Positions 16,466 through 25,148 of a stretch of DNA of 64,000 nucleotides are shown piece after piece. The stretch is taken from the NCBI RefSeq assembly GCF_019969845.1, contig NZ_JAHXYR010000011.1, positions 267,397 to 331,396 of the forward strand, read 5' to 3'. The stretch's first letter is position 1; the number at the start of each line of letters is the position of its first letter. The stretch comes from Sphingobacterium sp. GVS05A. GTDB taxonomy: Bacteria; Bacteroidota; Bacteroidia; Sphingobacteriales; Sphingobacteriaceae. The position numbers and the translations under genes were made by a program. The notes under the pieces were generated by a model that was not told the origin of the DNA, made no database searches, and saw nothing but the letters and a program-made list of their open reading frames with translations.

Positions 16466-18154
16466 ATGAGAAGCGACGAAGTAAAGAAGGGATACCAACG
16501 TACTCCCCATAGAGCCCTATTTCGGGCCACAGGCGTAAATGATAACGATTTTGATAAACCTTTTATTGGAGTGGCAAATTCCTTTATCGAAATTATACCC
16601 GGACATTTTTTTCTGAATAAGGTTGCTGAGATCATTAAAGAAGAAATCAAGGCAAACGGGTGTATTCCTTTTGAATTCAATACGATCGGTATTGACGATG
16701 GTATTGCTATGGGACACGATGGTATGTTGTACTCGCTCCCCAGCCGAGAATTGATTGCCAACTCAATTGAAAGCGTCATGAATGCACACAAATTGGACGC
16801 AATGATAGCTATCCCAAACTGCGATAAGATTGTACCCGGGATGATTATGGGTGCGCTACGTGTAGATGTGCCTACAATCTTTGTCAGTGGAGGCCCCATG
16901 CGAAAAGGATATACCAAAGATGGCACTGCCATTGACCTATCTACAGCTTTTGAGGCTGTGGGCAAACACGAAGCAGGCTTAATCGGTGACGAAGAGCTCA
17001 AAGACATCGAGTGTAATGCATGCCCCAGTGGTGGTAGTTGCTCGGGTATGTTTACAGCAAATTCCATGAACACGCTGATGGAAGCTATGGGTATAGCACT
17101 ATCTGGTAATGGAACCATATTGGCATTAACACCCGAGCGTGAAAATTTATATCGGGAATCAGCCAGAAGGATCTGTGAAATCGCCAAAGACGATCAGCTT
17201 TCCAAACAATTCAAACTTAAAAACATCATCAATGCAAACGCCATCCAGAATGCTTTTGCATTGGATATGGCCATGGGCGGTAGTACCAATACTGTCCTTC
17301 ATATGCTTGCTGTAGCTCACGAAGCAGATATAGATTTTCAGCTTAGGGACATTAACTCAATATCAGATCAAGTAGCGCACATCGCAAAAATATCGCCCAG
17401 TTTAAGCACCGTTCACATGGAAGATGTCCATCGCGCCGGAGGCGTTAACGCTGTAATGAACGAAATGACCAAGCGCAGCAACCATGTCCTCCTGGATAAT
17501 ATGACGGTCGGTGGCGAAATGTTATTCAAAAAGATTGCCAATGCAGCGATCAAAGATGCAACAATAATACATACAATAAATAATCCATACAGTCCTGTTG
17601 GAGGATTGGCGATTCTATTCGGAAATCTTGCAGAGCAGGGAGCAGTGGTAAAATCCGCAGGAATCACGGGCGAAAAGAAATTTAGCGGGACTGCGGTTTG
17701 CTATGATAGTCAAGAGGAGGCCATAGTAGGCATCCTTGCCGGTGAGATCAAAGCTGGCGATGTTGTGGTGATACGTTACGAAGGTCCCAAAGGTGGCCCA
17801 GGGATGCAGGAAATGTTGACACCTACAAGCCTAATCATGGGGATGGGATTGGGCAGTTCTGTAGCGTTGGTAACAGATGGCCGATTTAGCGGAGCTACTC
17901 GCGGAATAGCGATAGGACATGTCTCACCTGAGGCTGCTGAAGGCGGATTGATTGGCTTATTAAAAAACGGAGACCACATTGTTATTGATATTGACAAACA
18001 TATACTTTCAGCTGATATTAGCCAAGAGGAGATCCAACTGCGTGGAAAAAACTTTACTCCGATCAGAAAAAAACTGAATTCTAAATGGTTGAGTCAATAT
18101 CGGCAACTTGTTAGCAATGCAAGCAGCGGTGCTATATTAAATTGTGATTTTTGA
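16466..18154 (+). CDS. ilvD: Dihydroxy-acid dehydratase (IlvD/Edd family)
   Basis: The 562-residue protein is the right length for IlvD, which dehydrates 2,3-dihydroxy acids in valine/isoleucine synthesis. Iron-sulfur cysteines are present at Cys119 (IPNCDKIVPG) and Cys192 (GSCSGMFTANSM). The early PGH form (EIIPGHFFL) is the one found in E. coli-type enzymes, so it suggests a [4Fe-4S] cluster. Substrate motifs GPKGGPGMQEML and VTDGRFSGATRG are intact. The other ilv/leu genes are not nearby, and the gene sits between direct repeats with a regulator, so it may serve sugar-acid dehydration rather than housekeeping synthesis; that is inference. Confidence 0.9.
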   Translation: MRSDEVKKGYQRTPHRALFRATGVNDNDFDKPFIGVANSFIEIIPGHFFLNKVAEIIKEEIKANGCIPFEFNTIGIDDGIAMGHDGMLYSLPSRELIANSIESVMNAHKLDAMIAIPNCDKIVPGMIMGALRVDVPTIFVSGGPMRKGYTKDGTAIDLSTAFEAVGKHEAGLIGDEELKDIECNACPSGGSCSGMFTANSMNTLMEAMGIALSGNGTILALTPERENLYRESARRICEIAKDDQLSKQFKLKNIINANAIQNAFALDMAMGGSTNTVLHMLAVAHEADIDFQLRDINSISDQVAHIAKISPSLSTVHMEDVHRAGGVNAVMNEMTKRSNHVLLDNMTVGGEMLFKKIANAAIKDATIIHTINNPYSPVGGLAILFGNLAEQGAVVKSAGITGEKKFSGTAVCYDSQEEAIVGILAGEIKAGDVVVIRYEGPKGGPGMQEMLTPTSLIMGMGLGSSVALVTDGRFSGATRGIAIGHVSPEAAEGGLIGLLKNGDHIVIDIDKHILSADISQEEIQLRGKNFTPIRKKLNSKWLSQYRQLVSNASSGAILNCDF

Positions 18155-18263
18155 AAATAAAACCGTTACAGTTTAGCAAAATTGACGTCATCGGCTAATT
18201 CTAATCTATTTAGGCAAATATGGAAGTTAAAAGAAAAAGAACATAATATCATAAAGTTGCACT

Positions 18264-18616
18264 ACGGAAACAAACCCACTAAAATTATTTCTTTCCGATC
18301 TATATTTTTCAATTGGCGACTGTATCCACACGACGATAAGTATATGCATCATGGTTGAGGGCGCCGGCGAGCGGAAAGAGAATAAGAAAACCGCCAGCTG
18401 TCGACTCACTCGGCACGACTAAATCACCATGGTTATCTAGTGCAAAGCAAATAGTTTTGGTAAAGAATCTATTGACTAATACATAGATGTCAAGGTCGGT
18501 ATTTCTAAAAGAAACAAAGTTTTGCGGTTCGGGCTTAATTTTCCTCGTCCTTTCACGCACGACATTTCCTAAGGTATCAATTAGTTTGAAATGGATTTTA
18601 TTTTTTTTGGTGAGCT
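18264..18616 (-). repeat. 353-bp direct repeat, right copy (inside the intact lipoprotein gene)
   Basis: This copy is the 3' part of the intact gene at 18309-18932 and the 45 bases after its stop codon. Exchange between this copy and 15338-15690 would remove the Crp/Fnr-ilvD segment and leave the lipoprotein gene whole. Confidence 0.9.
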
Positions 18617-18932
18617 CCAATGAAGTTTTGTAAAGATATTGCAGACTATCAGTTTTATAGTAATTTGGTTCAATATAGTTCCATAGACAATATTCATTAT
18701 AGGCTGCGCTCTTCTCCTGACTGCCATGATTATGGCCTATTATCTTCTGGGGATAATTATCAAAGATGTATATCTGCTTCAACCCTACCTTCGAAACGCT
18801 ATGTGCCGCAGCAGTTTGTGCTAAATACTTGGGCGATATGGAAGTGCAAGAGATACACGAAAAAATAAATACCACCGAAAATAGTGCAATGGCTAGCGTG
18901 CGCATATTGTGATGTTTTTTGATTTCTTTCAT
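18309..18932 (-). CDS. Predicted lipoprotein of unknown function
   Basis: The 207-residue product begins with a basic stretch, a hydrophobic core (ALFSVVFIFSCISC) and a cysteine suitable for lipidation, so it is probably a lipoprotein; a second start (MRTLAI) nine codons on would serve as well. The mature part is unfamiliar: a middle YEYC-type aromatic stretch, LELTKKNKIHFKLIDTLGN and a C-terminal VPSESTAGGFLILFPLAGA segment. Its 3' half has a truncated copy at 15338-15690. Confidence 0.65.
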   Translation of the reverse strand: MKEIKKHHNMRTLAIALFSVVFIFSCISCTSISPKYLAQTAAAHSVSKVGLKQIYIFDNYPQKIIGHNHGSQEKSAAYNEYCLWNYIEPNYYKTDSLQYLYKTSLELTKKNKIHFKLIDTLGNVVRERTRKIKPEPQNFVSFRNTDLDIYVLVNRFFTKTICFALDNHGDLVVPSESTAGGFLILFPLAGALNHDAYTYRRVDTVAN

Positions 18933-19054
18933 AGGCTCTTATTTTGCGGAAATAAATTATTGGACACTCCTTCATCAATTGGATATGCTGTTAAAACTCC
19001 TGATAACTTATGTCTATTTATCCATATAACTAAACTTTAAGTTGTTTCTAAACA

Positions 19055-19423
19055 TTAGGTAAGCCCCTCAATAAATTCTGAAAAGGTTTTATTTCTAAAA
19101 ACAGCTTCTTCATTTGACATTCCAATAAATGGTATTTCATAAATATCACTATTGCTTTTTTTAACTGTATAGGCTGTACCACCACCATTGGAACCAAAAA
19201 TAAAGAAATCAGGAGCATATTCGTCAACGTTATAATCTCTATTAAGTTGGATCATATCCGTTAAAGCCCATAAAACTATATAATTCTCATCTGAACTAAT
19301 ATCTGCACCATTTGAATCCTTAAAAAATTCAATAAATCCCTCTGGAAGCTTAAAATCGATCTGTTTCAAAAAATTTTCAACTTCTTGCTTTATTGGAGCT
19401 ATGTTTCTATCAATCGTTGCCAT
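19055..19423 (-). CDS. SMI1/KNR4 (SUKH) family immunity-type protein
   Basis: The 122-residue protein shows the SUKH superfamily pattern: LPEGFIEFFKDSNGADI near residue 30, YIVLWALTDMIQLNRDYNVD, a DFFIFGSNGGGTAYTV core (residues about 76-92) and a final NKTFSEFIEGL. SUKH proteins are the most common immunity proteins against polymorphic and contact-delivered nuclease toxins. No toxin gene is adjacent, so it is an orphan here, possibly held for defence against neighbours' toxins. Confidence 0.85.
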   Translation of the reverse strand: MATIDRNIAPIKQEVENFLKQIDFKLPEGFIEFFKDSNGADISSDENYIVLWALTDMIQLNRDYNVDEYAPDFFIFGSNGGGTAYTVKKSNSDIYEIPFIGMSNEEAVFRNKTFSEFIEGLT

Positions 19424-19447
19424 AGTTTTATTGTTTAGTATATCTCA

Positions 19448-19809
19448 TTAAATCATTCCAAAATTAGTGTATTGCGAATGCTCAGCATAATTACCGCGTT
19501 GGCGCTCATCCCACTTCCATGTCATGCGACCGGTAGTGATGAACGGAAAAAGTTGGACGAACGATTGGAGGTGCAAAACTGATAAAATCAACCGGAAAAT
19601 CTGGTATGCAGGACAATTCGACCTGGACTCTTTTCGATCTGCTCAAAATCTTCTATTTTTCTACAATTATTAAAAATAACCTTTTCGATGTGCTCACATT
19701 GATTTACCTCCTTGACAGATTGTAAGTGTCTGCCGTAGTCGATACGATTTAAAGGAGGCCGTTTGGCTAGATCTCCTTTTGATCTAAAAATAACCTTTAT
19801 TAAACTCAC
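19448..19809 (-). pseudogene. Two overlapping gene remnants
   Basis: On the minus strand 19588-19809 reads KVIFRSKGDLAKRPPLNRID and on to GRIVLHTRFSG then stop, entered in a different frame from the end of the next gene. A second open frame from about 19580 to 19448 reads FITTGRMTWKWDERQRG and YAEHSQYTNFGMI then stop. Both have protein-like composition and proper stops but no start. Neither is recognised. They fit the pattern of 5'-truncated gene ends found elsewhere in the window. Confidence 0.35.
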
Positions 19810-20302
19810 AAATTTTAATTGTGCTCAATGTTTCATTTTGTAGGAAATGTTCAATGTTGTTCGCCTTTAAACGATCTTTTTTTGCAAGTTTAAATTTGAC
19901 TGTACCATAATTTAGTTTAGAAAACTCTATCCTTAATTTCTCAATTTCTAATTTATGCACTTGTTCTCCATCTTCTAAAAAATTATCCAAAAGCAATAAT
20001 TTCTGACATAAAAAGTATACTTTATCGTCTTCCAAAATAACATCTCTCTTCAAGGAAGATAATAATGAATCTTTAATTTTATCCCACAAAGACTCTTCAC
20101 CAATAAAAATCAAATTATTCAATTTTTTAACATCTAGCCCCAATTTATCAGCGAGATAATTTGCAACTTTTTTAGGAGAAATTTGGGTACTATAAAAATC
20201 CCTCAACTTATCAATTGACTCCCACCTACTTCTATCCAAAGAAAGGTCAATTTGATTCAAATAGGCGTATAAAAATACAACAAAAGAATAGTTAATTTTC
20301 AT
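19784..20302 (-). CDS. Hypothetical helical protein
   Basis: The 172-residue protein starts MKINYSFVVFLYAYLNQIDL and is rich in charged helices (KKVANYLADKLGLDVKKLNNL, KLEIEKLRIEFSKLNYG). There is no signal peptide despite the hydrophobic start. The 3' end overlaps the remnant at 19588-19809 by 26 bases, and a change of frame at that point may mean that the native end was altered. No family is recognised; the setting suggests an immunity-type protein. Confidence 0.55.
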   Translation of the reverse strand: MKINYSFVVFLYAYLNQIDLSLDRSRWESIDKLRDFYSTQISPKKVANYLADKLGLDVKKLNNLIFIGEESLWDKIKDSLLSSLKRDVILEDDKVYFLCQKLLLLDNFLEDGEQVHKLEIEKLRIEFSKLNYGTVKFKLAKKDRLKANNIEHFLQNETLSTIKICEFNKGYF

Positions 20303-20428
20303 CTTTCTAATTCTGATATGTTTACCATTTCCGCCAATTCTTATTAAAACCGGCTTAGTTCCTTTCAGATCTAATGGAGCACTTCAATGTATGAAAGCTG
20401 GCTCGGCTGATCTATGTTAGATTTTTCA

Positions 20429-20794
20429 TCATAACTGTTTTAAATCCTTTAAAGTAAAATTTTGAAAAGTACAGTCCCATTCATCCGAACCATAAACGAA
20501 CAGTTCTAAACTATGCAGTTTAAAATCTGCTATATTTCCAACAAATCCAATACCTGGATCAATTCCTTTGGTTATTATGATTTTGTCGACCGACAAAATA
20601 TTCTCCGAAATTGGGAGGATATCTTCTTCGTCATAATACTTGAAAAATACATACTGCCCTACACCGGTGCATTCCCTTTCTACAACATATAATTTTTCTA
20701 TATGGCTATTTAAAGCCTGATATTTCTGTGCGAAAACAGAAAGCAATTCTGATTCTAAAACTGTCAACTTATTCATAGCTATACTAAACTTCAT
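20429..20794 (-). CDS. Hypothetical small protein, immunity-like
   Basis: The 121-residue product has a first helix (LESELLSVFAQKYQALNSH), beta strands with GVGQYVFFKYYD and VDKIIITKGIDPGIGF, and a C-terminal LELFVYGSDEWDCTFQNF segment. Size, acidity and layout resemble toxin-immunity proteins, but I cannot place it in a family. It starts directly beside a fragment of the YbjQ-like gene on the same strand. Confidence 0.55.
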   Translation of the reverse strand: MKFSIAMNKLTVLESELLSVFAQKYQALNSHIEKLYVVERECTGVGQYVFFKYYDEEDILPISENILSVDKIIITKGIDPGIGFVGNIADFKLHSLELFVYGSDEWDCTFQNFTLKDLKQL

Positions 20795-20870
20795 AGATTC
20801 TCTAAATAATACGGTTTATTATTCAATTGCCTTAGAAGATTCATAATCATAATACTAGGCAGAAACATCT

Positions 20871-20955
20871 GACTCCCCTTTCTTGAGATTTGGTCGATAT
20901 CTACACTAAGCCCTATAATAGCGTCAACTTGAATTGCCTGTGCACGTTGCTTGAC
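20871..20955 (-). pseudogene. YbjQ/UPF0145-like gene, internal fragment (copy C)
   Basis: On the minus strand these bases read KQRAQAIQVDAIIGLSVDID followed by QISRKGSQMF, matching residues of the core of the intact copy at 4382-4762. Both the N-terminal half and the C-terminal strand are missing. The fragment merges into unrelated sequence on each side and abuts the start of the gene at 20794. Confidence 0.75.
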
Positions 20956-21018
20956 CAATTCGCTCAGGATCCATTGCACTTCAGATTGTGCATAGATAAC
21001 TCCCAGCGGTAATGCATA

Positions 21019-21540
21019 TTATTCCTTTTTTTTCATTGTCTTAAAAATAAACAGCAGTCTGTCGAGATCTTTGGTTGATTTTGCATTGCCAAATAGGTGA
21101 ACCAATTCATTCCACCCCTCGCCGCTTTTACTATACATTATGCTTTGAATTGAATAGTATCCATTACAGTTATAAATGGTCCAGCTTACATCTTGATCAA
21201 ATATTTCATTTTTAAGATGCTCGGTTTTGCAACTTTTGCTTTTAGCTGGAAATTGGCTAGGATGATTACCGAAATACAAGCCGCCCGAAATACCTGTATG
21301 ATTTGTAGTGTCCGCAGGATTAAAATAGTAAACGGAAAAATCTTCTCCATTGGTTTCACCTATAGCATAATCTGTGGGTAAAGAAATAGAATACTTACTT
21401 TTCCCTAATTGTCTTTCTTCCAATGATTTTATAAAAGTAGTGTCAGCCAAGCTATGTACAGATTTATGATCATTATTTTGTCCGAAGCTGGTCAATGTTA
21501 ATGTTGTCAGTAGGACAATCATTGTCAATTGTATCTTCAT
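21019..21540 (-). CDS. Secreted protein of unknown function
   Basis: The 173-residue protein has a signal peptide (MKIQLTMIVLLTTLTLTSFG, cleavage before QNNDHK). The mature part contains KYSISLPTDYAIGETNGEDF, two Cys (SCKTEH and YNCNGYY) that could form a disulfide, and a VHLFGNAKSTKDLDRLLFIF end. Many Bacteroidota secrete such small unclassified proteins. It lies between two broken YbjQ-like fragments in the same orientation. Confidence 0.6.
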   Translation of the reverse strand: MKIQLTMIVLLTTLTLTSFGQNNDHKSVHSLADTTFIKSLEERQLGKSKYSISLPTDYAIGETNGEDFSVYYFNPADTTNHTGISGGLYFGNHPSQFPAKSKSCKTEHLKNEIFDQDVSWTIYNCNGYYSIQSIMYSKSGEGWNELVHLFGNAKSTKDLDRLLFIFKTMKKKE

Positions 21541-21589
21541 ATCTTGGTTATTTTTTTAAGGATTAGTAGCTCTATATTTTATACTTCAT

Positions 21590-21764
21590 AACCGCTAGAT
21601 AAGCATATGACCACTTTTCCTGAAATTTCGTCGATATCTTCACTTAGCCCAATGCGACCGCCAAAGAAATCTACATACCCCGCTCCTATTTCGCTAAAGA
21701 TAGTGGTGCGGATGATAACATTGGCAGCTATTGGAACACTGGAATTGCTCGTGGTTACTATCAT
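21590..21764 (-). pseudogene. YbjQ/UPF0145-like gene with internal deletions (copy D)
   Basis: The frame starts MIVTTSNSS and continues with PIAANVIIRTTIFSEIGAGY and VDFFGGR, then jumps to EDIDEISGK. Compared with the intact copy it lacks about 11 codons after residue 8 and about 35 codons in the middle, and it ends in unrelated residues. The leader upstream of the start (to about 21840) matches copies A and B, so the module was copied before it decayed. Confidence 0.75.
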
Positions 21765-21845
21765 GGTATGCTATCTTTCAATCGGCCAAGGTTAATACCC
21801 AAGTCTAATATACATTATTTATGCTGAATGAATATATTTGGAGAT
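21765..21845 (-). repeat. YbjQ-module leader, copy D
   Basis: CATGGTATGCTATCTTTCAA and the following AAGGTTAATACCCAAG..TCTAATATACATTATTTATG match the leaders at 2919 and 4763. The match fades after GAATATATTTG. Confidence 0.65.
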
Positions 21846-21917
21846 TTGCTTATACCAGAATTTCGTAAGCTGGTGCATCATTCCTATGTATTTTTCCAAT
21901 TATGTGGGATTTATTTT

Positions 21918-22466
21918 TTATTCATCATTTTGTTTCAAGTATTTTATCGGTACATCCTCTGTCAGCCAAACACCATTGTCTGAAATGAAAAACCGAAAAT
22001 TATCATTATACATTTGTTCTGCAAGCACTTTGAAAACAAATGGTTTTCCGTGTCTTTGGCCAACTTTCATTGCTGTTTCAATGTCGCTACTTAAATGAAC
22101 ATGTTGTCTATTTCGTTTTTCAAGTCCTGTGATTAAAATGGATTCGACTGATTTTTCACTTGTTCCGTGGTATAAAATTTCTGGTGGTTTTTGATTTGTG
22201 TAGCCTAACTCAATTTCTACTGAATGTCCTTGACTTGCTCGTATCCTATCAAGAGTATCATTAAATGCAAATCTCTTTTTAGAATTTGTTGCTACAATGT
22301 GATTAAGGGTTTCTCTGTCTAACTTTATTCCGCAGTTGTTTACTTTTTCAATTAAGTTATTTACATCAGTCCAACCATTTTGGTCAAGTTGAATACCGAT
22401 TGTTTCAGGTTGGTGTCGTAATACCAAACTTAAAAACTTGCTTATGTTTATTTCGCTCTTACCCAT
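21918..22466 (-). CDS. kptA: RNA 2'-phosphotransferase (Tpt1/KptA family)
   Basis: The 182-residue protein is full length. The N-terminal winged-helix part carries KFLSLVLRHQPETIGIQLD and NGWTDVNNLI; the ADP-ribosyltransferase-like part carries EILYHGTSEKSVESIL, RQHVHLSSDIETAMKVGQRH and a C-terminal DNGVWLTEDVPIKYL. KptA moves an internal RNA 2'-phosphate to NAD. The role in bacteria is not settled. It is the second gene of a probable pair: the upstream gene ends only 10 bases before this start. Confidence 0.92.
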   Translation of the reverse strand: MGKSEINISKFLSLVLRHQPETIGIQLDQNGWTDVNNLIEKVNNCGIKLDRETLNHIVATNSKKRFAFNDTLDRIRASQGHSVEIELGYTNQKPPEILYHGTSEKSVESILITGLEKRNRQHVHLSSDIETAMKVGQRHGKPFVFKVLAEQMYNDNFRFFISDNGVWLTEDVPIKYLKQNDE

Positions 22467-22476
22467 AATTCTAATA

Positions 22477-23562
22477 TTAGGAGCCTAAAAGTCTCTGCCA
22501 CCACGTCCGCGCCGTTTTTGGCGAGCTGCTGTTATGTGCAGTAATTTTTTCCTCTTTCATTATTTCTGTCACGTCCTTAATTAAACCGTCCACCATTGGT
22601 GAAAAATTTCTGTACTTTTTATGTTGAACTTTTATAATATGATATGAATTCCTAGCCATCTCATCTGATGAGCTGTTTGTTCTAATAATTATTCTGCAAA
22701 GTTGTTCAATACAATCTCTTATAATATTGCGGTTATCTGTTCCTTTTATTACGCCCTCAAGGATTTCAAGAGCTTTATTATTTTCACCGGTCTCCACATA
22801 TAACTCTGCCAATTGTCGATTGTAGATGTCGGTTAGAAAATCTTTATCATTTTTTTTGAGTGTCAATTTATAAGCTTCTATCTCTGAAACCTTGTCATCA
22901 GCATATTTCGCGTATGTCCTATATAAACCTAGTTCTTCCTCAGTCCAGGCTCTTTCTTGATTGATCCATTCAGGTAGTTTCGTCAAAAATAGTTCTCTTT
23001 CATTTGTCGAATAGAGAAAATACTGTTCGTCCTGAATTGGTGATTTGTAACATCTGAAATAGGACTTTTTCATTTCTTTCCAATCGTCAATGTCTACCTG
23101 CGAATAAATACAACTTTCTTCCGCTTCTCCAATATACTTTAACAGTTCTGTTTTCTTTGGGTTGTCCGCTGTTTTTAAATATTGGTAGGTTTTTTTAATT
23201 CCTGCCGAAACCAAATATTCTCCGTCAAATCCAATTCCGCTATCAAAATCAATATTTTTAGCTTCAAGAAACAACCATACGATTTCGGGAGAATTGAAAA
23301 GTGTCAGAATGAAAGCACAGAAATATAAATTATCAATGTCACCGTCTTTTCCATATTTTCGCCATTCCTTTTCTTCTGCAAAAAGATATTTTACAATTTC
23401 ATAGTCCGTCTGTTTAAGGTCATTGTAAATTGCAATATTTAGTCTTAATCGGTCAAAGTGTTTAGAATCTATGGCATCTTTGTCAAAGCGATAATTGTCC
23501 AAGAGTTTTGGGTTCTGTCGGACTAAGTCGAGTTCAGTTTTATATTTTTCTACTACTGTCAC
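22477..23562 (-). CDS. Hypothetical helical protein upstream of kptA
   Basis: The 361-residue protein is mostly helical. Around residues 245-275 a TPR-like unit reads DIYNRQLAELYVETGENNKA followed by LEILEGVIKG. The rest (KYLFAEEKEWRKYGKDGD, SPEIVWLFLEAKNIDFD) is unfamiliar. The C-terminus is basic with a TWWQRLLGS end. It has no signal peptide. Ten bases separate it from kptA on the same strand, so the two are very probably one operon and it may act in the same RNA-related process. Confidence 0.6.
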   Translation of the reverse strand: MTVVEKYKTELDLVRQNPKLLDNYRFDKDAIDSKHFDRLRLNIAIYNDLKQTDYEIVKYLFAEEKEWRKYGKDGDIDNLYFCAFILTLFNSPEIVWLFLEAKNIDFDSGIGFDGEYLVSAGIKKTYQYLKTADNPKKTELLKYIGEAEESCIYSQVDIDDWKEMKKSYFRCYKSPIQDEQYFLYSTNERELFLTKLPEWINQERAWTEEELGLYRTYAKYADDKVSEIEAYKLTLKKNDKDFLTDIYNRQLAELYVETGENNKALEILEGVIKGTDNRNIIRDCIEQLCRIIIRTNSSSDEMARNSYHIIKVQHKKYRNFSPMVDGLIKDVTEIMKEEKITAHNSSSPKTARTWWQRLLGS

Positions 23563-23769
23563 GCTGCCTTGATATTATTGTGCATCAATCTCAAATATAC
23601 GCAATCCAGCAAATTAGAAAATAAATTCAATGGAAAATGCTAAAAGAGAAAGCTAAATTTATACATCAATCCCAAAACTTGTTTTTAATATTAGATGCAA
23701 ATTGATATTTTTAAAGCTATAATGATATCGAAAAAGAATATGGCAAGAGTTATTGATCGACATTAAATC

Positions 23770-24183
23770 TCATATATCAAGCAGTTCAGTTTTTATGCAA
23801 TTAGCCAGATTGGGGATATCTTCGATCGCTTGATCAATTCTTTTTCGAAATAAACTTTCGCCGAGTGTCATTTTCAAATGCTCGTTTAAGTCTCCTGTTA
23901 TTCCCTCTTGACCAAAACAGACATAAGACGGAACGATGAGGTAATTCAAGGTATCATCTTTGGTAACCATTTCCCATTCTAACAAACCGTTAAAGTTTTT
24001 TACAGTATTTCTAATTTTGTCATATATGGGATCCTCTTTGTCTTTATCTTTAAATCTGAATCTTAAAAAAGGAAATCTTGCATAGCGGTTATTGGTAGCC
24101 ATCATTGAAACTCTAGCCGTAGCGATCGGATAAATTTCATGTAACGTGACAAATAAGATAGTATTGGCTTCTTCGAAATCCAT
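23770..24183 (-). CDS. Hypothetical protein, duplicated 3' end elsewhere in window
   Basis: The 137-residue product starts MDFEEANTILFVTLHEIY and ends NLANCIKTELLDI. The middle holds FPFLRFRFKDKDKEDPIYD and a WEMVTKDDTLNYLIVPSYV beta stretch. No family is recognised. The last 70 codons are found again, 5'-truncated and in the same orientation, at 42242-42453. The size and its neighbour at 24245 point to an immunity-type protein. Confidence 0.55.
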   Translation of the reverse strand: MDFEEANTILFVTLHEIYPIATARVSMMATNNRYARFPFLRFRFKDKDKEDPIYDKIRNTVKNFNGLLEWEMVTKDDTLNYLIVPSYVCFGQEGITGDLNEHLKMTLGESLFRKRIDQAIEDIPNLANCIKTELLDI

Positions 24184-24244
24184 AGTATAGTGATTTTAGA
24201 ACCATATTATTAAACCTTTTATCGATAAACAACATCCTTGTGTT

Positions 24245-24649
24245 TTACCTATAATATTTTGACCAAGCTTCGAAATATGGCTGTAGCTTTTCGCTAAGAT
24301 TCATCTTGACCCATTCTCGATCAACTCCCTCCTCCGTGTATAGTATTTCAAGTATACCAACATGCACGATATTGATGATTTCACAGTTGTGACTTTGCCC
24401 AATATAATTGATATAATCAAAGGAACTTTCGACAAAAGCGCTTGTGCGGTCCGATTTGATCTGGCCACCAAGATATGTCGCAAATTCATTCATAAATAAG
24501 TATGTTAAACGATCTGAGAAAAAACTATCTTCTCCCATTTCAACAATTTCCTTGTACTCGGGGACTGTATCAAACAAAATACCTGTTAACGTATCAAAAA
24601 TAAAAACGTCAATTTCTTCTAATGACTTCATCTGAAGTTTCAAATTCAT
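24245..24649 (-). CDS. Immunity-like protein, DUF7674-type pattern
   Basis: The 134-residue protein has a first helix region, FMNEFATYLGGQIKSDRTS, then FVESSFDYINYIGQSHNCEI and the NIVHVGILEILYTEEG motif with a final QPYFEAWSKYYR. This arrangement resembles the DUF7674 proteins seen beside toxin genes, but I am matching by memory. The ATG at 24649 is followed by a second start (MKSLEEID) seven codons later. It is followed 61 bases downstream by the unknown gene at 23770. Confidence 0.5.
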   Translation of the reverse strand: MNLKLQMKSLEEIDVFIFDTLTGILFDTVPEYKEIVEMGEDSFFSDRLTYLFMNEFATYLGGQIKSDRTSAFVESSFDYINYIGQSHNCEIINIVHVGILEILYTEEGVDREWVKMNLSEKLQPYFEAWSKYYR

Positions 24650-24762
24650 GTGTTATCAAGGTACAAAAAGTTATGAAAATTATCATTACTGGGTTATATA
24701 TTTTGTCTATTTAAATCCTCTTTTGTAAATTCAACAGTCTTATTACTGAAATAAAACCAATT

Positions 24763-25134
24763 ATGTATAAATTATCGCTAATTATTTTCCTTACGATCTG
24801 TTGCCTAAGTAGTAGCTTTGCCCAATCTACTAGCAACTCTTCAAATAGTGAAATACATAACACTTTCTCGTATGCGTATATACGTGTAGAAGGAAAATTC
24901 TTATCGAAAAAACTAAAGGTGAAAGTGGACTTGGGAGACTCAGATGAACAGATCGCAGAAGGTGAAAAGCTTTCCGAAATATTAACCAATAAAAAGTCGT
25001 ATGCCTCTATATTGAACCATATGTCTAAAATTGGCTATGAATTAGTAAATACGTTCGATCTAACTGATAACTATAACGGTTCCGGCGGAACTTCTGGAAT
25101 TATTTATATTATGAAAAAAGCCGAGGAGAATTGA
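24763..25134 (+). CDS. Small secreted protein of unknown function
   Basis: A 20-residue signal peptide (MYKLSLIIFLTICCLSSSFA, cleavage before QSTSN) precedes about 100 residues of mature protein. Features are a YAYIRVEGKFLSKKLKVKVD strand pair, an IAEGEKLSEILTNKKSY helix and a C-terminal NYNGSGGTSGIIYIMKK strand. The layout resembles small Bacteroidota periplasmic proteins; the function is unknown. Confidence 0.65.
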   Translation: MYKLSLIIFLTICCLSSSFAQSTSNSSNSEIHNTFSYAYIRVEGKFLSKKLKVKVDLGDSDEQIAEGEKLSEILTNKKSYASILNHMSKIGYELVNTFDLTDNYNGSGGTSGIIYIMKKAEEN

Positions 25135-25148
25135 CGATCACCCTTGAA

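Noticed and set aside
16456..17187. 243-codon minus-strand frame opposite ilvD
   Set aside because: It is the complement of a strong ilvD coding region and has no family pattern.
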